From Acidobacteriota bacterium (lineage in GTDB: Bacteria; Acidobacteriota; Thermoanaerobaculia; Thermoanaerobaculales; Sulfomarinibacteraceae): a stretch of DNA of 17,945 nucleotides. Position 1 is the stretch's first letter. The number at the start of each line of letters is the position of its first letter. The translations under genes and the position numbers were made by a program. Location: the NCBI GenBank assembly GCA_030637805.1, contig DAOWFV010000223.1, forward strand, positions 1-17,945, given 5' to 3'. Shown here piece after piece: positions 1-6,966 of this stretch. A model generated the notes under the pieces. That model was not told the origin of the DNA, ran no database searches, and saw only the letters and a list, made by a program, of their open reading frames with translations.

Positions 1-1826
1 GGGTGGCGGGCCAGACCCCCCATCACCTGCTGATAGGCGGCCATCCAGAGGCCTTCTTCGAGGAGCTCCTCCGCGGTGATCAGGCTCTTGGGCACTGGGG
101 TCGGGGTCGGGGGCGCCATTGCTTGATGGTACTTCGCGAGTCGTAAATCAATGCGCTGCTTGTAGATGTCGTCGGCGGGGAACTGCTCGAGGAGATGGAC
201 CGCCTCCGCCACCTTGTTTTGCTGAAAAAGCGCATCGGCCTCCCGGAGGAGCTGATTGACGGCCATCGCCTGATCCTCGGGTTCCGGTGAGGAGAGCAAC
301 CGACTGCCGGCCCACAATCCGACCAGGACGATGAGCAGACCTCCGGCGGCAAGGCCGATCAGACGCCAGAGAGCTGGGCGCCGCGCGGGCTCGAGGGTCG
401 GCATCGCCGCCTCCAGAGCCCCACCGCCAGCAACCGCGGCCTCCACCTCGCCTTCCTGGGAGGGCGCGATCTCGTCGCTGAAAAGGTCCTCTTCGAGGTC
501 CGGCATCTCGGACCCCGCAACCTCATGGGCGGCCTCGATCTCCGGGGACTTCCCTGCGTCGAGTCTCTCCTTGAGGCGGGTGGCGTTGACGTGCTTGGGA
601 TCCAGGGCGAGGACCTGCTCCAGAAGGCTCGAGGCGGCCTCCTCGTCACCGTTGAAATGGGCCGCCCTGGCGTCGTCGAGCATGGGCTCGAGCCGCCGAT
701 CGAGCTCCTCCTTGGCGTGGCGGAGGTGTTCCACGCGGTGGGCGGCCTCTTCGTGGGCGTGGTCGATGAGGAATATCCTCGACCAGGCGTCGATGGCTGC
801 GGCGTAGTCATCGACTGCGGCGGCCGACTCTCCCCGCGCCAACAGATCCTGGATTAAAGCCTCGGGGTCGGTGGGGGTCTGCGCCCCCGGGGGCGGCTCA
901 GCGGGTGTGGGCGCAGCCGTCGGTCCAGCCTCGAAGAGGTCCGAGACGTCCCCGCCAGTGGCTTCATACGAAGCCGCCGCCGCGGGTTCCGACTCGACCG
1001 ACTCGAAAGTCGGCGGCGGCGCGATCGCGGGCTCATCCGAAAGGTGTTCAGACTCTCGATCGCCGATGTCGGCACTCTCGGCCTCGGTAGGAGAGGCGAC
1101 CGGTTCCGGTGGGGGCGGCGCCGAGACCTCCCCAACCGCCTCGTCGGCGAAGAGTCCGTCACCAGGTTCCTCGGTCTCGAAGGCCGGTGGGCTGTCGTCG
1201 ATGCTGTCGAACGAAACCACGCCACCGGGCGGCGCGGAGCCGGCCATGAATTCGGCTTGCGAGTGAGACATGCCACCGCTCTGGTCGATCTCGGCGAGGG
1301 TGGCGGCGATGCCTTCGTGATGGGGGTCGAGCGCCTGGGCCATCATCACGAAGTTGGCCGCTTCCTGGGAGTCGCTCTGGTCGAGAGCCTGGCGGGCCTG
1401 GGCGAGGAACTGGCTCACCTGGGCTTCCACCTTGGAGGCCTCCTGGATCTGGCCCAGCAACTGCCGCCCCTCCTGGTGACCGGGAAGGTCGAGGAGCACC
1501 TTTTCCACCTTTTCCTTTGCCGCCGCGAATTCGCGGTTGTTGAAATCCTCCACCGCTTCCACCAGAAGGCTGTTGATGGTTTCGGTGGTCGGCGCCTGGA
1601 GCTCGGCGATGATTTGCGAGAGGTCGATCTCCGCGGCGCCTGAGGAGAGTTGCTGATGGAGGTTGAGTGAGGGCGCGAAGGTGGGGTCGAGACGGAGAAC
1701 GAACTCGAGCCCGATAAGGGCCTCCTCGCGCTTTCCCTCCTGGAGCTTGGTCACGACCTGTCTGAACGCGGTGATCACGCGCTCCTGGGCTTGAGGTGAA
1801 AGCTCGGGGTTTCCGGGGTACGCCAT
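1..1826 (-). CDS. TPR-type single-pass membrane protein, C-terminus cut by window edge
   Basis: An uninterrupted reading frame of 608 codons runs from ATG at 1826 to the left edge without a stop, so the C-terminus is missing. Seen in the translation: residues 1-180 are amphipathic helices rich in Ala, Leu, Glu and Gln, with TPR-like wording such as ALDPHHEGIAATLAEID. Residues ~190-322 are an acidic, Pro-rich, low-complexity linker. Residues ~325-435 are a second TPR-like block with ALDPKHVNATRLKERL. A further acidic stretch leads to a transmembrane helix at ~488-508 (LIGLAAGGLLIVLVGLWAG). Another helical repeat-like segment follows on the far side. TPR proteins usually scaffold protein-protein contacts; the partner here is unknown. 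It follows ntrY on the same strand after 63 bases but appears to have its own promoter. I infer an N-terminus in the cytoplasm. No enzymatic motif was seen. Confidence 0.8.
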   Translation of the reverse strand, partial: MAYPGNPELSPQAQERVITAFRQVVTKLQEGKREEALIGLEFVLRLDPTFAPSLNLHQQLSSGAAEIDLSQIIAELQAPTTETINSLLVEAVEDFNNREFAAAKEKVEKVLLDLPGHQEGRQLLGQIQEASKVEAQVSQFLAQARQALDQSDSQEAANFVMMAQALDPHHEGIAATLAEIDQSGGMSHSQAEFMAGSAPPGGVVSFDSIDDSPPAFETEEPGDGLFADEAVGEVSAPPPPEPVASPTEAESADIGDRESEHLSDEPAIAPPPTFESVESEPAAAASYEATGGDVSDLFEAGPTAAPTPAEPPPGAQTPTDPEALIQDLLARGESAAAVDDYAAAIDAWSRIFLIDHAHEEAAHRVEHLRHAKEELDRRLEPMLDDARAAHFNGDEEAASSLLEQVLALDPKHVNATRLKERLDAGKSPEIEAAHEVAGSEMPDLEEDLFSDEIAPSQEGEVEAAVAGGGALEAAMPTLEPARRPALWRLIGLAAGGLLIVLVGLWAGSRLLSSPEPEDQAMAVNQLLREADALFQQNKVAEAVHLLEQFPADDIYKQRIDLRLAKYHQAMAPPTPTPVPKSLITAEELLEEGLWMAAYQQVMGGLARH

Positions 1827-1827
1827 G

Positions 1828-1866
1828 CTGATATCGATGGTATCAGGGGGCCGCCGGAAGGGTCAA
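1828..1866 (-). promoter_or_regulatory. Promoter of the TPR gene with an overlapping palindrome
   Basis: On the minus strand TTGACC (1866-1861, five of six -35 bases) is followed by an 18-base spacer and TACCAT (1842-1837, four of six -10 bases). The -10 lies inside an imperfect palindrome, CTGATACC/GATATCAG (1828-1846, 7 of 8 arm positions pairing, 3-base centre), which abuts the ATG at 1826. No Shine-Dalgarno sequence is visible before that ATG. A repressor site overlapping the -10, or a start-codon hairpin, are both possible. The assignment is by consensus only. Confidence 0.4.
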
Positions 1867-1889
1867 CGCGTTCTCCTCGGTCCCGGTTC

Positions 1890-3986
1890 TCAACCGGCGG
1901 GCTGCACCAGGGCACCGCGAAGAACGATTCGCACCCGGGTCCCCGTCGGGCTGAGGGCCTCCATCTCCAGGTCGCCGCCGTGGTCGGTCACGATTCGGTG
2001 CACGAGCGCGAGACCCATGCCGGACCCCCGCCCCTTGGTGGAGTAGAACGGCTCGACCAGCGTGTCGGTATCCTCTGTGGGCAGACCGACGCCGGTGTCC
2101 GCCACCTCGATGACAACGTCCTCGCCGGACGGTCGCGCCGTGACCGAGATCAGCCCGTTGCCGTCGATGGCATCCAAGGCGTTGTCGAGAAGATTGACCA
2201 GAGCCTGGCGGAGCAGCACTGGGTCCACCACGGCTTTGATCTCATCCTCGGGCAGCGTCACCCTGACATCGAGGCCGCTGCGCAAGCCGTCAAAAAGAGA
2301 GCCGAGCTCGCGCAAAATCTGCCCGAGGGCCGTGGGCCGCGGGTCGATGGCGGGCATGCTCGCGTACTCCCGAAACGCGTCCACCAGTTCCTTGAGACCG
2401 GAGACCTGGGCGACGATCGCCTCGCAGCCTGAAGTAACGATATCGCCGAGCTCGCCGTCGAGGGATCTCGCTCGCTTCTGGATGCGCTCAGCGGCGAGCT
2501 GGATCGGAGTGAGCGGGTTCTTGATCTCGTGTGCAATTCGCTGCGCCACCTCGCTCCACGCAGCCTGGCGCTGGGCCTGTACCAATTGGGTGAGATCGTC
2601 CATTGCAATCACCCGACCACCTCCCGGTAGCGGCCGCGAGGTCACGTCAACGTGGAGTACCTCGCCGTGGGTCTCGAGGTCGAGCTCACAGCGGGCGCTG
2701 ACCGGCTGGTTTGGAAGCAACCGGCGGTAAAGCTCGCTGAGCCCTGATCGGTCCAGCTCCTCCAGAGGAAGCCAACGGCCCATCCAATCGGGGTCGCCCA
2801 GCATCTTGGCAGCGGCGGGGTTCGGGCGAAAGAGGGAATTCTCCGCGTCCACCGACAGCACGCCAGTGGGCACGGTGGCGAGAAGGGTCGCGAGCTCCTG
2901 GTTGGAGGTGAGGATCTCCGCCTCGGTTGCGCGCACGCGGCGGACCATGGCGTTGAAAGAGTCCACGAGCACCGCCACTTCGTCCGAAGCCGGCACGTCC
3001 ACCTCCTCGAGAGCGTTGCCCTCGACGACCCGTTGGGTGGCGGCGGCCACGGCCAACAGGGGCTCGGTGAAGCGACGTGAGAGGAAGAGCCCAACCCACA
3101 CCGAGGCGAAGAGGAGCAGGAGGGTGATCGCGAGGAGGACCAGGATCGTGGTGGCGGTGATGGTCCCACGCTGCTGCCTCATTTCCTGGAAGGAGGCGTC
3201 GGCGGCGATGGCGTTTTCCAGGTGAAGAAGAAGCTCGCGCGGCAGCATGTTGCCGACAACCACGCGCCCGTCCCGCCCAACCGGGCTCCATGCGCGGAGC
3301 AGGAGACCTCCCCGCCAGCGATCGGCGCGCACGCCGGTGGGGGGAAGGTTCTCCCACCGCAGTGGCGGCAGGGAGGCGGGAATTCGACGCGGGTTGGCCA
3401 CCGATTCCACGAGATCTTGGTTCTCGAAAAGAGCGACCAGGTCAACGCCGAGGAGGTGCTGGAGGTGGGCGAGATCCTCCCGCCCACGACCGCCCTGAAG
3501 CTCCTCGGATGCGACCGCAGCCTGCCTCTGGAGGTGTTCCTCAACCAACTCGCGAAGCTGAACCGTGACCTCCGCACCACCACGGAGAATCGTCTCCACC
3601 GGGGACGAGAACCAGCGGTCGATAGAGCCCTGGAGGAAATTCGTAGCGATCAGGAAAATGAGGATCACAGGGACGAAGGTGAGTCCGACATAGGTGAGAA
3701 CCAGCTTGGTTCTGAAACGGCTGCCGAGAACTCCGGTACGTCGCTCCATCGCCAGGTGCAGCACGTTGCGCAGGAGGACGAAACTCAAGATGAGAATCAG
3801 GGAGATATCCAGATACCAGAGGACGAAGAGAAGAACGCGGTTGGTGAGCCCTTCCGGCGAGGCTTCCCGGGCGCGCTCGAGGAGGTAGAAAGCTCCCGAG
3901 GAGAGCACCATCAGGAAGACAAAAGCGCTGATGAGAACGCGATTCTCTTTGTGGTAGCGTTGCCAGGCCTTGCCGAGCCGGCTCAT
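1890..3986 (-). CDS. ntrY: NtrY-like membrane sensor histidine kinase
   Basis: 698 residues from ATG 3986. Four transmembrane helices are visible at about 17-36, 52-76, 96-116 and 276-302, with a ~160-residue extracytoplasmic sensor region between the third and fourth. Then come a HAMP segment (~303-355), a PAS-like domain (~360-465), a HisKA domain with phospho-acceptor His486 in RIAHEIKNPLTPIQLAAERI, and an HATPase domain with N-box NLLDNALDAI, G1 box DTGVGLP and G2 box GRGSGMGL. This order is that of NtrY, which classically phosphorylates NtrX in nitrogen or redox-related control. The exact stimulus cannot be read here. An ATG at 4010 in frame would add eight residues, but it has no ribosome binding site and its first two bases lie in the inverted-repeat tip of the upstream palindrome; AAGAGG precedes 3986 at good spacing. 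A DUF4390 gene lies upstream, as in beta-proteobacterial ntrY loci, but no ntrX is adjacent. Confidence 0.88.
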   Translation of the reverse strand: MSRLGKAWQRYHKENRVLISAFVFLMVLSSGAFYLLERAREASPEGLTNRVLLFVLWYLDISLILILSFVLLRNVLHLAMERRTGVLGSRFRTKLVLTYVGLTFVPVILIFLIATNFLQGSIDRWFSSPVETILRGGAEVTVQLRELVEEHLQRQAAVASEELQGGRGREDLAHLQHLLGVDLVALFENQDLVESVANPRRIPASLPPLRWENLPPTGVRADRWRGGLLLRAWSPVGRDGRVVVGNMLPRELLLHLENAIAADASFQEMRQQRGTITATTILVLLAITLLLLFASVWVGLFLSRRFTEPLLAVAAATQRVVEGNALEEVDVPASDEVAVLVDSFNAMVRRVRATEAEILTSNQELATLLATVPTGVLSVDAENSLFRPNPAAAKMLGDPDWMGRWLPLEELDRSGLSELYRRLLPNQPVSARCELDLETHGEVLHVDVTSRPLPGGGRVIAMDDLTQLVQAQRQAAWSEVAQRIAHEIKNPLTPIQLAAERIQKRARSLDGELGDIVTSGCEAIVAQVSGLKELVDAFREYASMPAIDPRPTALGQILRELGSLFDGLRSGLDVRVTLPEDEIKAVVDPVLLRQALVNLLDNALDAIDGNGLISVTARPSGEDVVIEVADTGVGLPTEDTDTLVEPFYSTKGRGSGMGLALVHRIVTDHGGDLEMEALSPTGTRVRIVLRGALVQPAG

Positions 3987-3992
3987 GGCCTG

Positions 3993-3998
3993 CCTCTT
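3993..3998 (-). promoter_or_regulatory. Ribosome binding site deciding the ntrY start
   Basis: AAGAGG on the minus strand, six bases before ATG 3986. It sits directly against the end of the palindromic element (3999-4177), so the element fills the intergenic space exactly up to the ribosome binding site. This favours 3986 over the in-frame ATG at 4010. Confidence 0.55.
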
Positions 3999-4177
3999 AA
4001 CCCCCACCATTCATGAGGTCTCTACTGCGGCCGGCAATGCACCGTACCCAGCGGTGTTTTCTCGCCTCGAGGTGCTCGACGTACTGTCAAGCACAAGCCG
4101 CGCCCCTCGGGTCGAAAACCCCACTGAATACGTCACCTCGCCGACCTCGCGACAAGACCTCATGAATAGTGCGGGCT
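3999..4177. repeat. ~179-bp palindromic intergenic element (MITE/REP-like)
   Basis: Perfect 13-bp inverted repeats ATTCATGAGGTCT (4009-4021) and AGACCTCATGAAT (4155-4167) bound this stretch. Outward, the next ten bases on each side still match at 7 of 10, ending in AGCCCGCA-like tips (exact on the 4170-4177 side). Inward, 4030-4060 matches the reverse complement of the opposite arm at about two thirds of positions, many differences being G.U-compatible. The apex is a small hairpin, GTGCT...AGCAC (4072-4094). The whole piece could fold as one long stem-loop in DNA or RNA. It holds no credible gene and lies between the DUF4390 stop and the ntrY ribosome binding site. It is likely a non-autonomous mobile or interspersed repeat; only one full copy is in view. 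Confidence 0.7.
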
Positions 4178-4187
4178 GCGAGGCCGC

Positions 4188-4712
4188 TCATTCTTCTTCT
4201 CGCGGCGCCTCGAGCCGAATAGCCACCCACCGGGTCCCGTCGGTGGAGGGGAAGACCAACCAAGTCGTCCCGCTGCCGAACACGGCTCTGACCTCCACCC
4301 GCAGATGAGCCTTCTGCCGTGCCGGCGGCAATGGAATATGCACGGCCGGCGGCGCCACCAGCCACTGTCGGGCGGCCTCGGCCGACTCCAGCTCGCGGCT
4401 GACGGTGGTCTCGCCGTCGACGGTCAGCTGGCAGAAATAACGCCCGGTGACTGCATCGAAAGCGATTTTGGCCTCCGCCGCCCCCTTCCAGATCCTGTTG
4501 TCCCACCACATCCGCCGCCGTGCGTACACCCGGATCGTGTAACGGACCTGCACCTCGGCGCCGGAGGAGAGCGCGGTCTCAACGGCCTCGGGCAGAGGCT
4601 GTAGCAACTCGAAGCGGACGGTGATTTCCTCGGCCCCCCGATCCACCTCGAGGGCCATCGGCTGCGCCGCGAAGGCGGCCGCGAGTAGACACAACGACAC
4701 GAGCCCCGACAT
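4188..4712 (-). CDS. DUF4390-family exported protein
   Basis: 174 residues from ATG 4712. The first ~16-20 residues are a short hydrophobic signal peptide (GLVSLCLLAAAFAAQPMA). The rest is beta-rich, with ITVRFELLQPLPEAVETALSSG, a basic/aromatic stretch YARRRMWWDNRIWKG and a C-terminal LRVEVRAVFG. The pattern (signal, then a domain speaking of an inclined range of subtractive 'peptide-like' beta strands with a WW-D-R motif) matches my knowledge of DUF4390 proteins, which lie directly upstream of ntrY in many beta-proteobacteria. Here it is likewise upstream of ntrY on the same strand, though separated by a palindromic element. Its function is unknown; a periplasmic role linked to NtrY sensing is inference from neighbourhood. 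The protein ends in three Glu. Start choice: it is the first ATG and gives a proper signal peptide. Confidence 0.75.
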   Translation of the reverse strand: MSGLVSLCLLAAAFAAQPMALEVDRGAEEITVRFELLQPLPEAVETALSSGAEVQVRYTIRVYARRRMWWDNRIWKGAAEAKIAFDAVTGRYFCQLTVDGETTVSRELESAEAARQWLVAPPAVHIPLPPARQKAHLRVEVRAVFGSGTTWLVFPSTDGTRWVAIRLEAPREEE

Positions 4713-4721
4713 CCTGCGGTA

Positions 4722-4730
4722 ATTCTAACA
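4722..4730 (-). promoter_or_regulatory. Extended -10 promoter for the DUF4390-ntrY unit
   Basis: On the minus strand TGTTAGAAT is an extended -10 (TGn followed by a 5/6 TATAAT match). No good -35 is seen, as expected for this class. The -10 ends nine bases before the ATG at 4712, so the transcript would have only a few leader bases. The 75-bp gap 4713-4787 must also hold the control region of the divergent HD-GYP gene. Confidence 0.45.
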
Positions 4731-4787
4731 CCCGACGGGTCCGTGGATGATAGAGTGTTTCTTTGACAGTGGACGCAGGGGGAATAG

Positions 4788-6311
4788 ATGAGCTCAGGCA
4801 TCCCGGGCTGGACACCGGAGACCGAGCGCAGTTTCAAGGAAATTTTGTTCCGCTTCCTTGAGGAGCTCCAGTGCACCAAGGCAGGCCTCTATCTCCTCGG
4901 GCCGGACGAGAACTACCTTTTGGCGACGCAGTATGGCTTCGGTCGCCGCGATCTGCTTGCTGCAGAGCACCGCGAGCACGACCCCATGGTGTTGAAGGCG
5001 CAGGACCTGGGTGGGGAGCCGCGGGCATTCAATCGCAAGGAGGACCTCGGCCCTCTTGTCGACTACCTCAAGAGCGGCGGAACAACCCGGTTCCTCCTCG
5101 TTCCCCTGGTTGCAGGCGATGAGGTTGTCGGTTTCGTCGATGCCCGCGACAAAGGGCGCAAGCGCCCGTTCGAGCCGACGGACGTGACCGCCGCGAAGAT
5201 CATCGCGGGCGCTCTGGTCGAGCAGTGCCGACACAGCGGGTTCTGTGCCCCGGAAGAGGCTGCACGGGTCGGCCACACACCAACCCGGACGGCGCCAATG
5301 GAGGGGCACCTGGAGGCGGGCGGGGAACGACCGCCGATTTTCGACGAGCCGGGCCTCGAAGACGTCCATCAAGCGGCGCTGGACTGCGCCCTTGACCACC
5401 AGGTGGTGACGGTGGCGTTGACGCTGGCCACCTCTGAAGGCACCGCCACGTTGATTTTCCAGCGGGAAGGTGGAGCCGAGGTGGATCGAGAGGCCCTGCG
5501 TCAGCACCAGACCACGGCCCTTGCCGAGATCGGCCTGGCAGCGCCCGCGAAGGCTTCCTGGCAAACGGAGGTGCGGCGGGTGCCGGCTGCCGCCGAGCCC
5601 GTCCCGGCTCCGATGATTGCATCCGCGGTCTTACTGAGTGATCCCGAATCGGGCTCGCTCACCACCTCGGTGATCAGCGGCGGCGGCGCGGCGACTGCAC
5701 GAAGGGTCCTCGAGCGAATGCGAACGCGGGTCCAGGATGCGCACGAAAGGTCGGTGCTTCGGTTCACTCGGCGCAATCTGGCCCGCCGTCTCCTGCAACC
5801 CGGGGAGCGCACCTACCCCGATCTGGTGGCTCACTCGGAGGCGGTATCTCGGCTCGCGTGGTCTCTTGCCGTGGCCCTCGATTTGGGCGCGGAACGGGCA
5901 GAGGAAGCCGCGGTCGCCGGTCTTCTTCACGATGTCGGATTTCGGGAGCTCGATTACGAGCGCCTCTACACAAACCCAACCCCTTCCCCGGACGACCGTC
6001 TCCGCTACCAGGAGCACGTGATGACAGGAGAGCGCATCGTGCGCGGCACCGGTCTCGAAGAGATCGCGGCCGCCATCCGTCACCATCACGAACGGTGGGA
6101 CGGAAACGGCTATCCGGATCATCTGGCTCGAGAGTCGATTCCCCTGCTGGCTCGACTCGTGCACGTTGCCGAGGTCTTCGATGTGCTCAGCGTGCCGGGG
6201 CGGTATCGGCCGACCGTGAGCCCAGAACGAGCCCTCGAGATCATCACCCGCACAGCGGGCCACCAGTTCGATCCTCAAATGGTCGAAGCCCTTCACAAGG
6301 TGGTGCAATGA
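4788..6311 (+). CDS. GAF/HD-GYP domain protein, candidate cyclic-di-GMP phosphodiesterase
   Basis: 507 residues. Residues ~15-147 look like a GAF sensor domain (TRFLLVPLVAGDEVVGFVDARD near 100-121). Residues ~190-320 form a second, poorly conserved region, possibly a degenerate GAF. From ~345 there is an HD-GYP domain: His349, the metal pair His381-Asp382 (LLHDVGF), His410, HHHERWDGNGYP (432-443, the GYP signature) and RLVHVAEVFDVL with Asp465. HD-GYP proteins hydrolyse cyclic-di-GMP. The usual Lys of HDxGK is Phe385 here, so activity or nucleotide choice could differ. There are no membrane segments, so it should be cytosolic. GGGGGA lies shortly before the ATG. The last bases overlap smpB (ATGA), implying translational coupling. 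A plain metal-dependent HD hydrolase is the alternative. Confidence 0.82.
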   Translation: MSSGIPGWTPETERSFKEILFRFLEELQCTKAGLYLLGPDENYLLATQYGFGRRDLLAAEHREHDPMVLKAQDLGGEPRAFNRKEDLGPLVDYLKSGGTTRFLLVPLVAGDEVVGFVDARDKGRKRPFEPTDVTAAKIIAGALVEQCRHSGFCAPEEAARVGHTPTRTAPMEGHLEAGGERPPIFDEPGLEDVHQAALDCALDHQVVTVALTLATSEGTATLIFQREGGAEVDREALRQHQTTALAEIGLAAPAKASWQTEVRRVPAAAEPVPAPMIASAVLLSDPESGSLTTSVISGGGAATARRVLERMRTRVQDAHERSVLRFTRRNLARRLLQPGERTYPDLVAHSEAVSRLAWSLAVALDLGAERAEEAAVAGLLHDVGFRELDYERLYTNPTPSPDDRLRYQEHVMTGERIVRGTGLEEIAAAIRHHHERWDGNGYPDHLARESIPLLARLVHVAEVFDVLSVPGRYRPTVSPERALEIITRTAGHQFDPQMVEALHKVVQ

Positions 6312-6769
6312 ACGAGGGGCGCCGGAACCTCGCCATCAACCGCAAGGCTCGCCACATCTACCATCTCCTGGAGAAGGAAACGGCCGGGATCGAGCTTCTC
6401 GGAACCGAGGTCAAGGCCATCCGAGCCGGCAGAATCAACCTTAAAGAGGCGCATGTTTTTTTTGAGGGCGGCGAGGCCTTTCTCGTCAGCTGCCACATCG
6501 GCCACTATGAGAATGCGGGTTATGCGGGTCACGACCCGTTGCGCCGCCGCCGGCTTCTGCTCAAGAAGCGGGAGATCGAGCGATTCGCGGCCAAGGTCCG
6601 GGAGAAGGGCCTCACGGTGGTGCCGATCGCCGTCTTTCTCGAGGGCAACTGGATCAAGATCGAGATCGCCCTCGCTCGGGGCAAGCAGTTACACGACAAA
6701 CGAGAGACCCTGCGTCAGCGAACTCTCGACCGCGAGGCCGAGCAGGCCATAAAAGAAAGGGGTCAGTAG
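6308..6769 (+). CDS. smpB: SsrA-binding protein SmpB
   Basis: 153 residues, the normal family length. SmpB binds tmRNA (SsrA) and carries it into stalled ribosomes for trans-translation. Seen: the N-terminal NRKARHIYHLLEKETAGIEL, then GTEVKAIRAGRINLKEAHVF, the conserved HIGHYENAGYAGHDPLRRRR block with the R-rich LLLKKREIE, and the basic, helical C-terminal tail (KQLHDKRETLRQRTLDREA) that fits the decoding centre. The ATG overlaps the HD-GYP stop in ATGA, and AAGGTGG lies just upstream inside the HD-GYP gene. The same frame stays open further 5', but that part has no SmpB character. No ssrA gene is visible nearby; the ~50 bases before the uvrA promoter are too short to hold one. Confidence 0.96.
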   Translation: MNEGRRNLAINRKARHIYHLLEKETAGIELLGTEVKAIRAGRINLKEAHVFFEGGEAFLVSCHIGHYENAGYAGHDPLRRRRLLLKKREIERFAAKVREKGLTVVPIAVFLEGNWIKIEIALARGKQLHDKRETLRQRTLDREAEQAIKERGQ

Positions 6770-6774
6770 GTAAA

Positions 6775-6789
6775 ACCGGCGGCGCCGGT
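6775..6789 (+). other. Short GC hairpin after smpB
   Basis: ACCGGC, 3-base loop, GCCGGT: a perfect six-pair stem starting five bases after the smpB stop. No T-run follows, so it is not a standard intrinsic terminator. It could protect the 3' end or act weakly as a terminator. Confidence 0.3.
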
Positions 6790-6820
6790 AATGTGCCCCA
6801 GCTCACCTACCGACCACCGA

Positions 6821-6829
6821 TGGTATAAT
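6821..6829 (+). promoter_or_regulatory. Extended -10 promoter for uvrA
   Basis: TGGTATAAT is an exact extended -10 (TGn plus perfect TATAAT). No -35 match is visible 16-18 bases upstream. Transcription would start near 6836, leaving ~130 bases of leader before the uvrA ATG at 6967. No E. coli-type LexA box was seen in or around it. Confidence 0.65.
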
Positions 6830-6966
6830 TCGGCCGTAAATTCCGCCGATCCGGGAACGAGGCTTCTGCCCCTTGTGTTTCTCAGTTCGTGTGGACCGAC
6901 TCGGCCTCTGACCGCCGAAATCTCATCGCGCGGGTAAAAACCCAGGCACGGAAACGGGCACAACGC

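Noticed and set aside
331..1643. Several plus-strand open frames between 331 and 1643
   Set aside because: They are antisense shadows caused by high GC; the minus frame from 1826 is open throughout and gives a sensible TPR/transmembrane protein.
1883..1897. CCGGTT-CTC-AACCGG hairpin at the ntrY stop as an intrinsic terminator
   Set aside because: The stem has only six pairs and no T-run follows on the minus strand.
3987..4010. ntrY starting at the ATG at 4010
   Set aside because: No ribosome binding site precedes it and the codon overlaps the inverted-repeat tip of the palindromic element; 3986 has AAGAGG.
3222..4016. A 264-codon plus-strand frame opposite the ntrY sensor region
   Set aside because: Its protein is rich in charged, low-complexity residues typical of antisense frames, and it overlaps a well-supported kinase gene.
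6889..6966. uvrA starting at the GTG at 6889
   Set aside because: The 26 extra residues do not resemble any UvrA N-terminus, whereas the ATG at 6967 gives the canonical one.
6770..6966. An ssrA (tmRNA) gene beside smpB
   Set aside because: The gap is under 200 bases and includes the uvrA promoter and leader; no tRNA-like acceptor or CCA end was seen.
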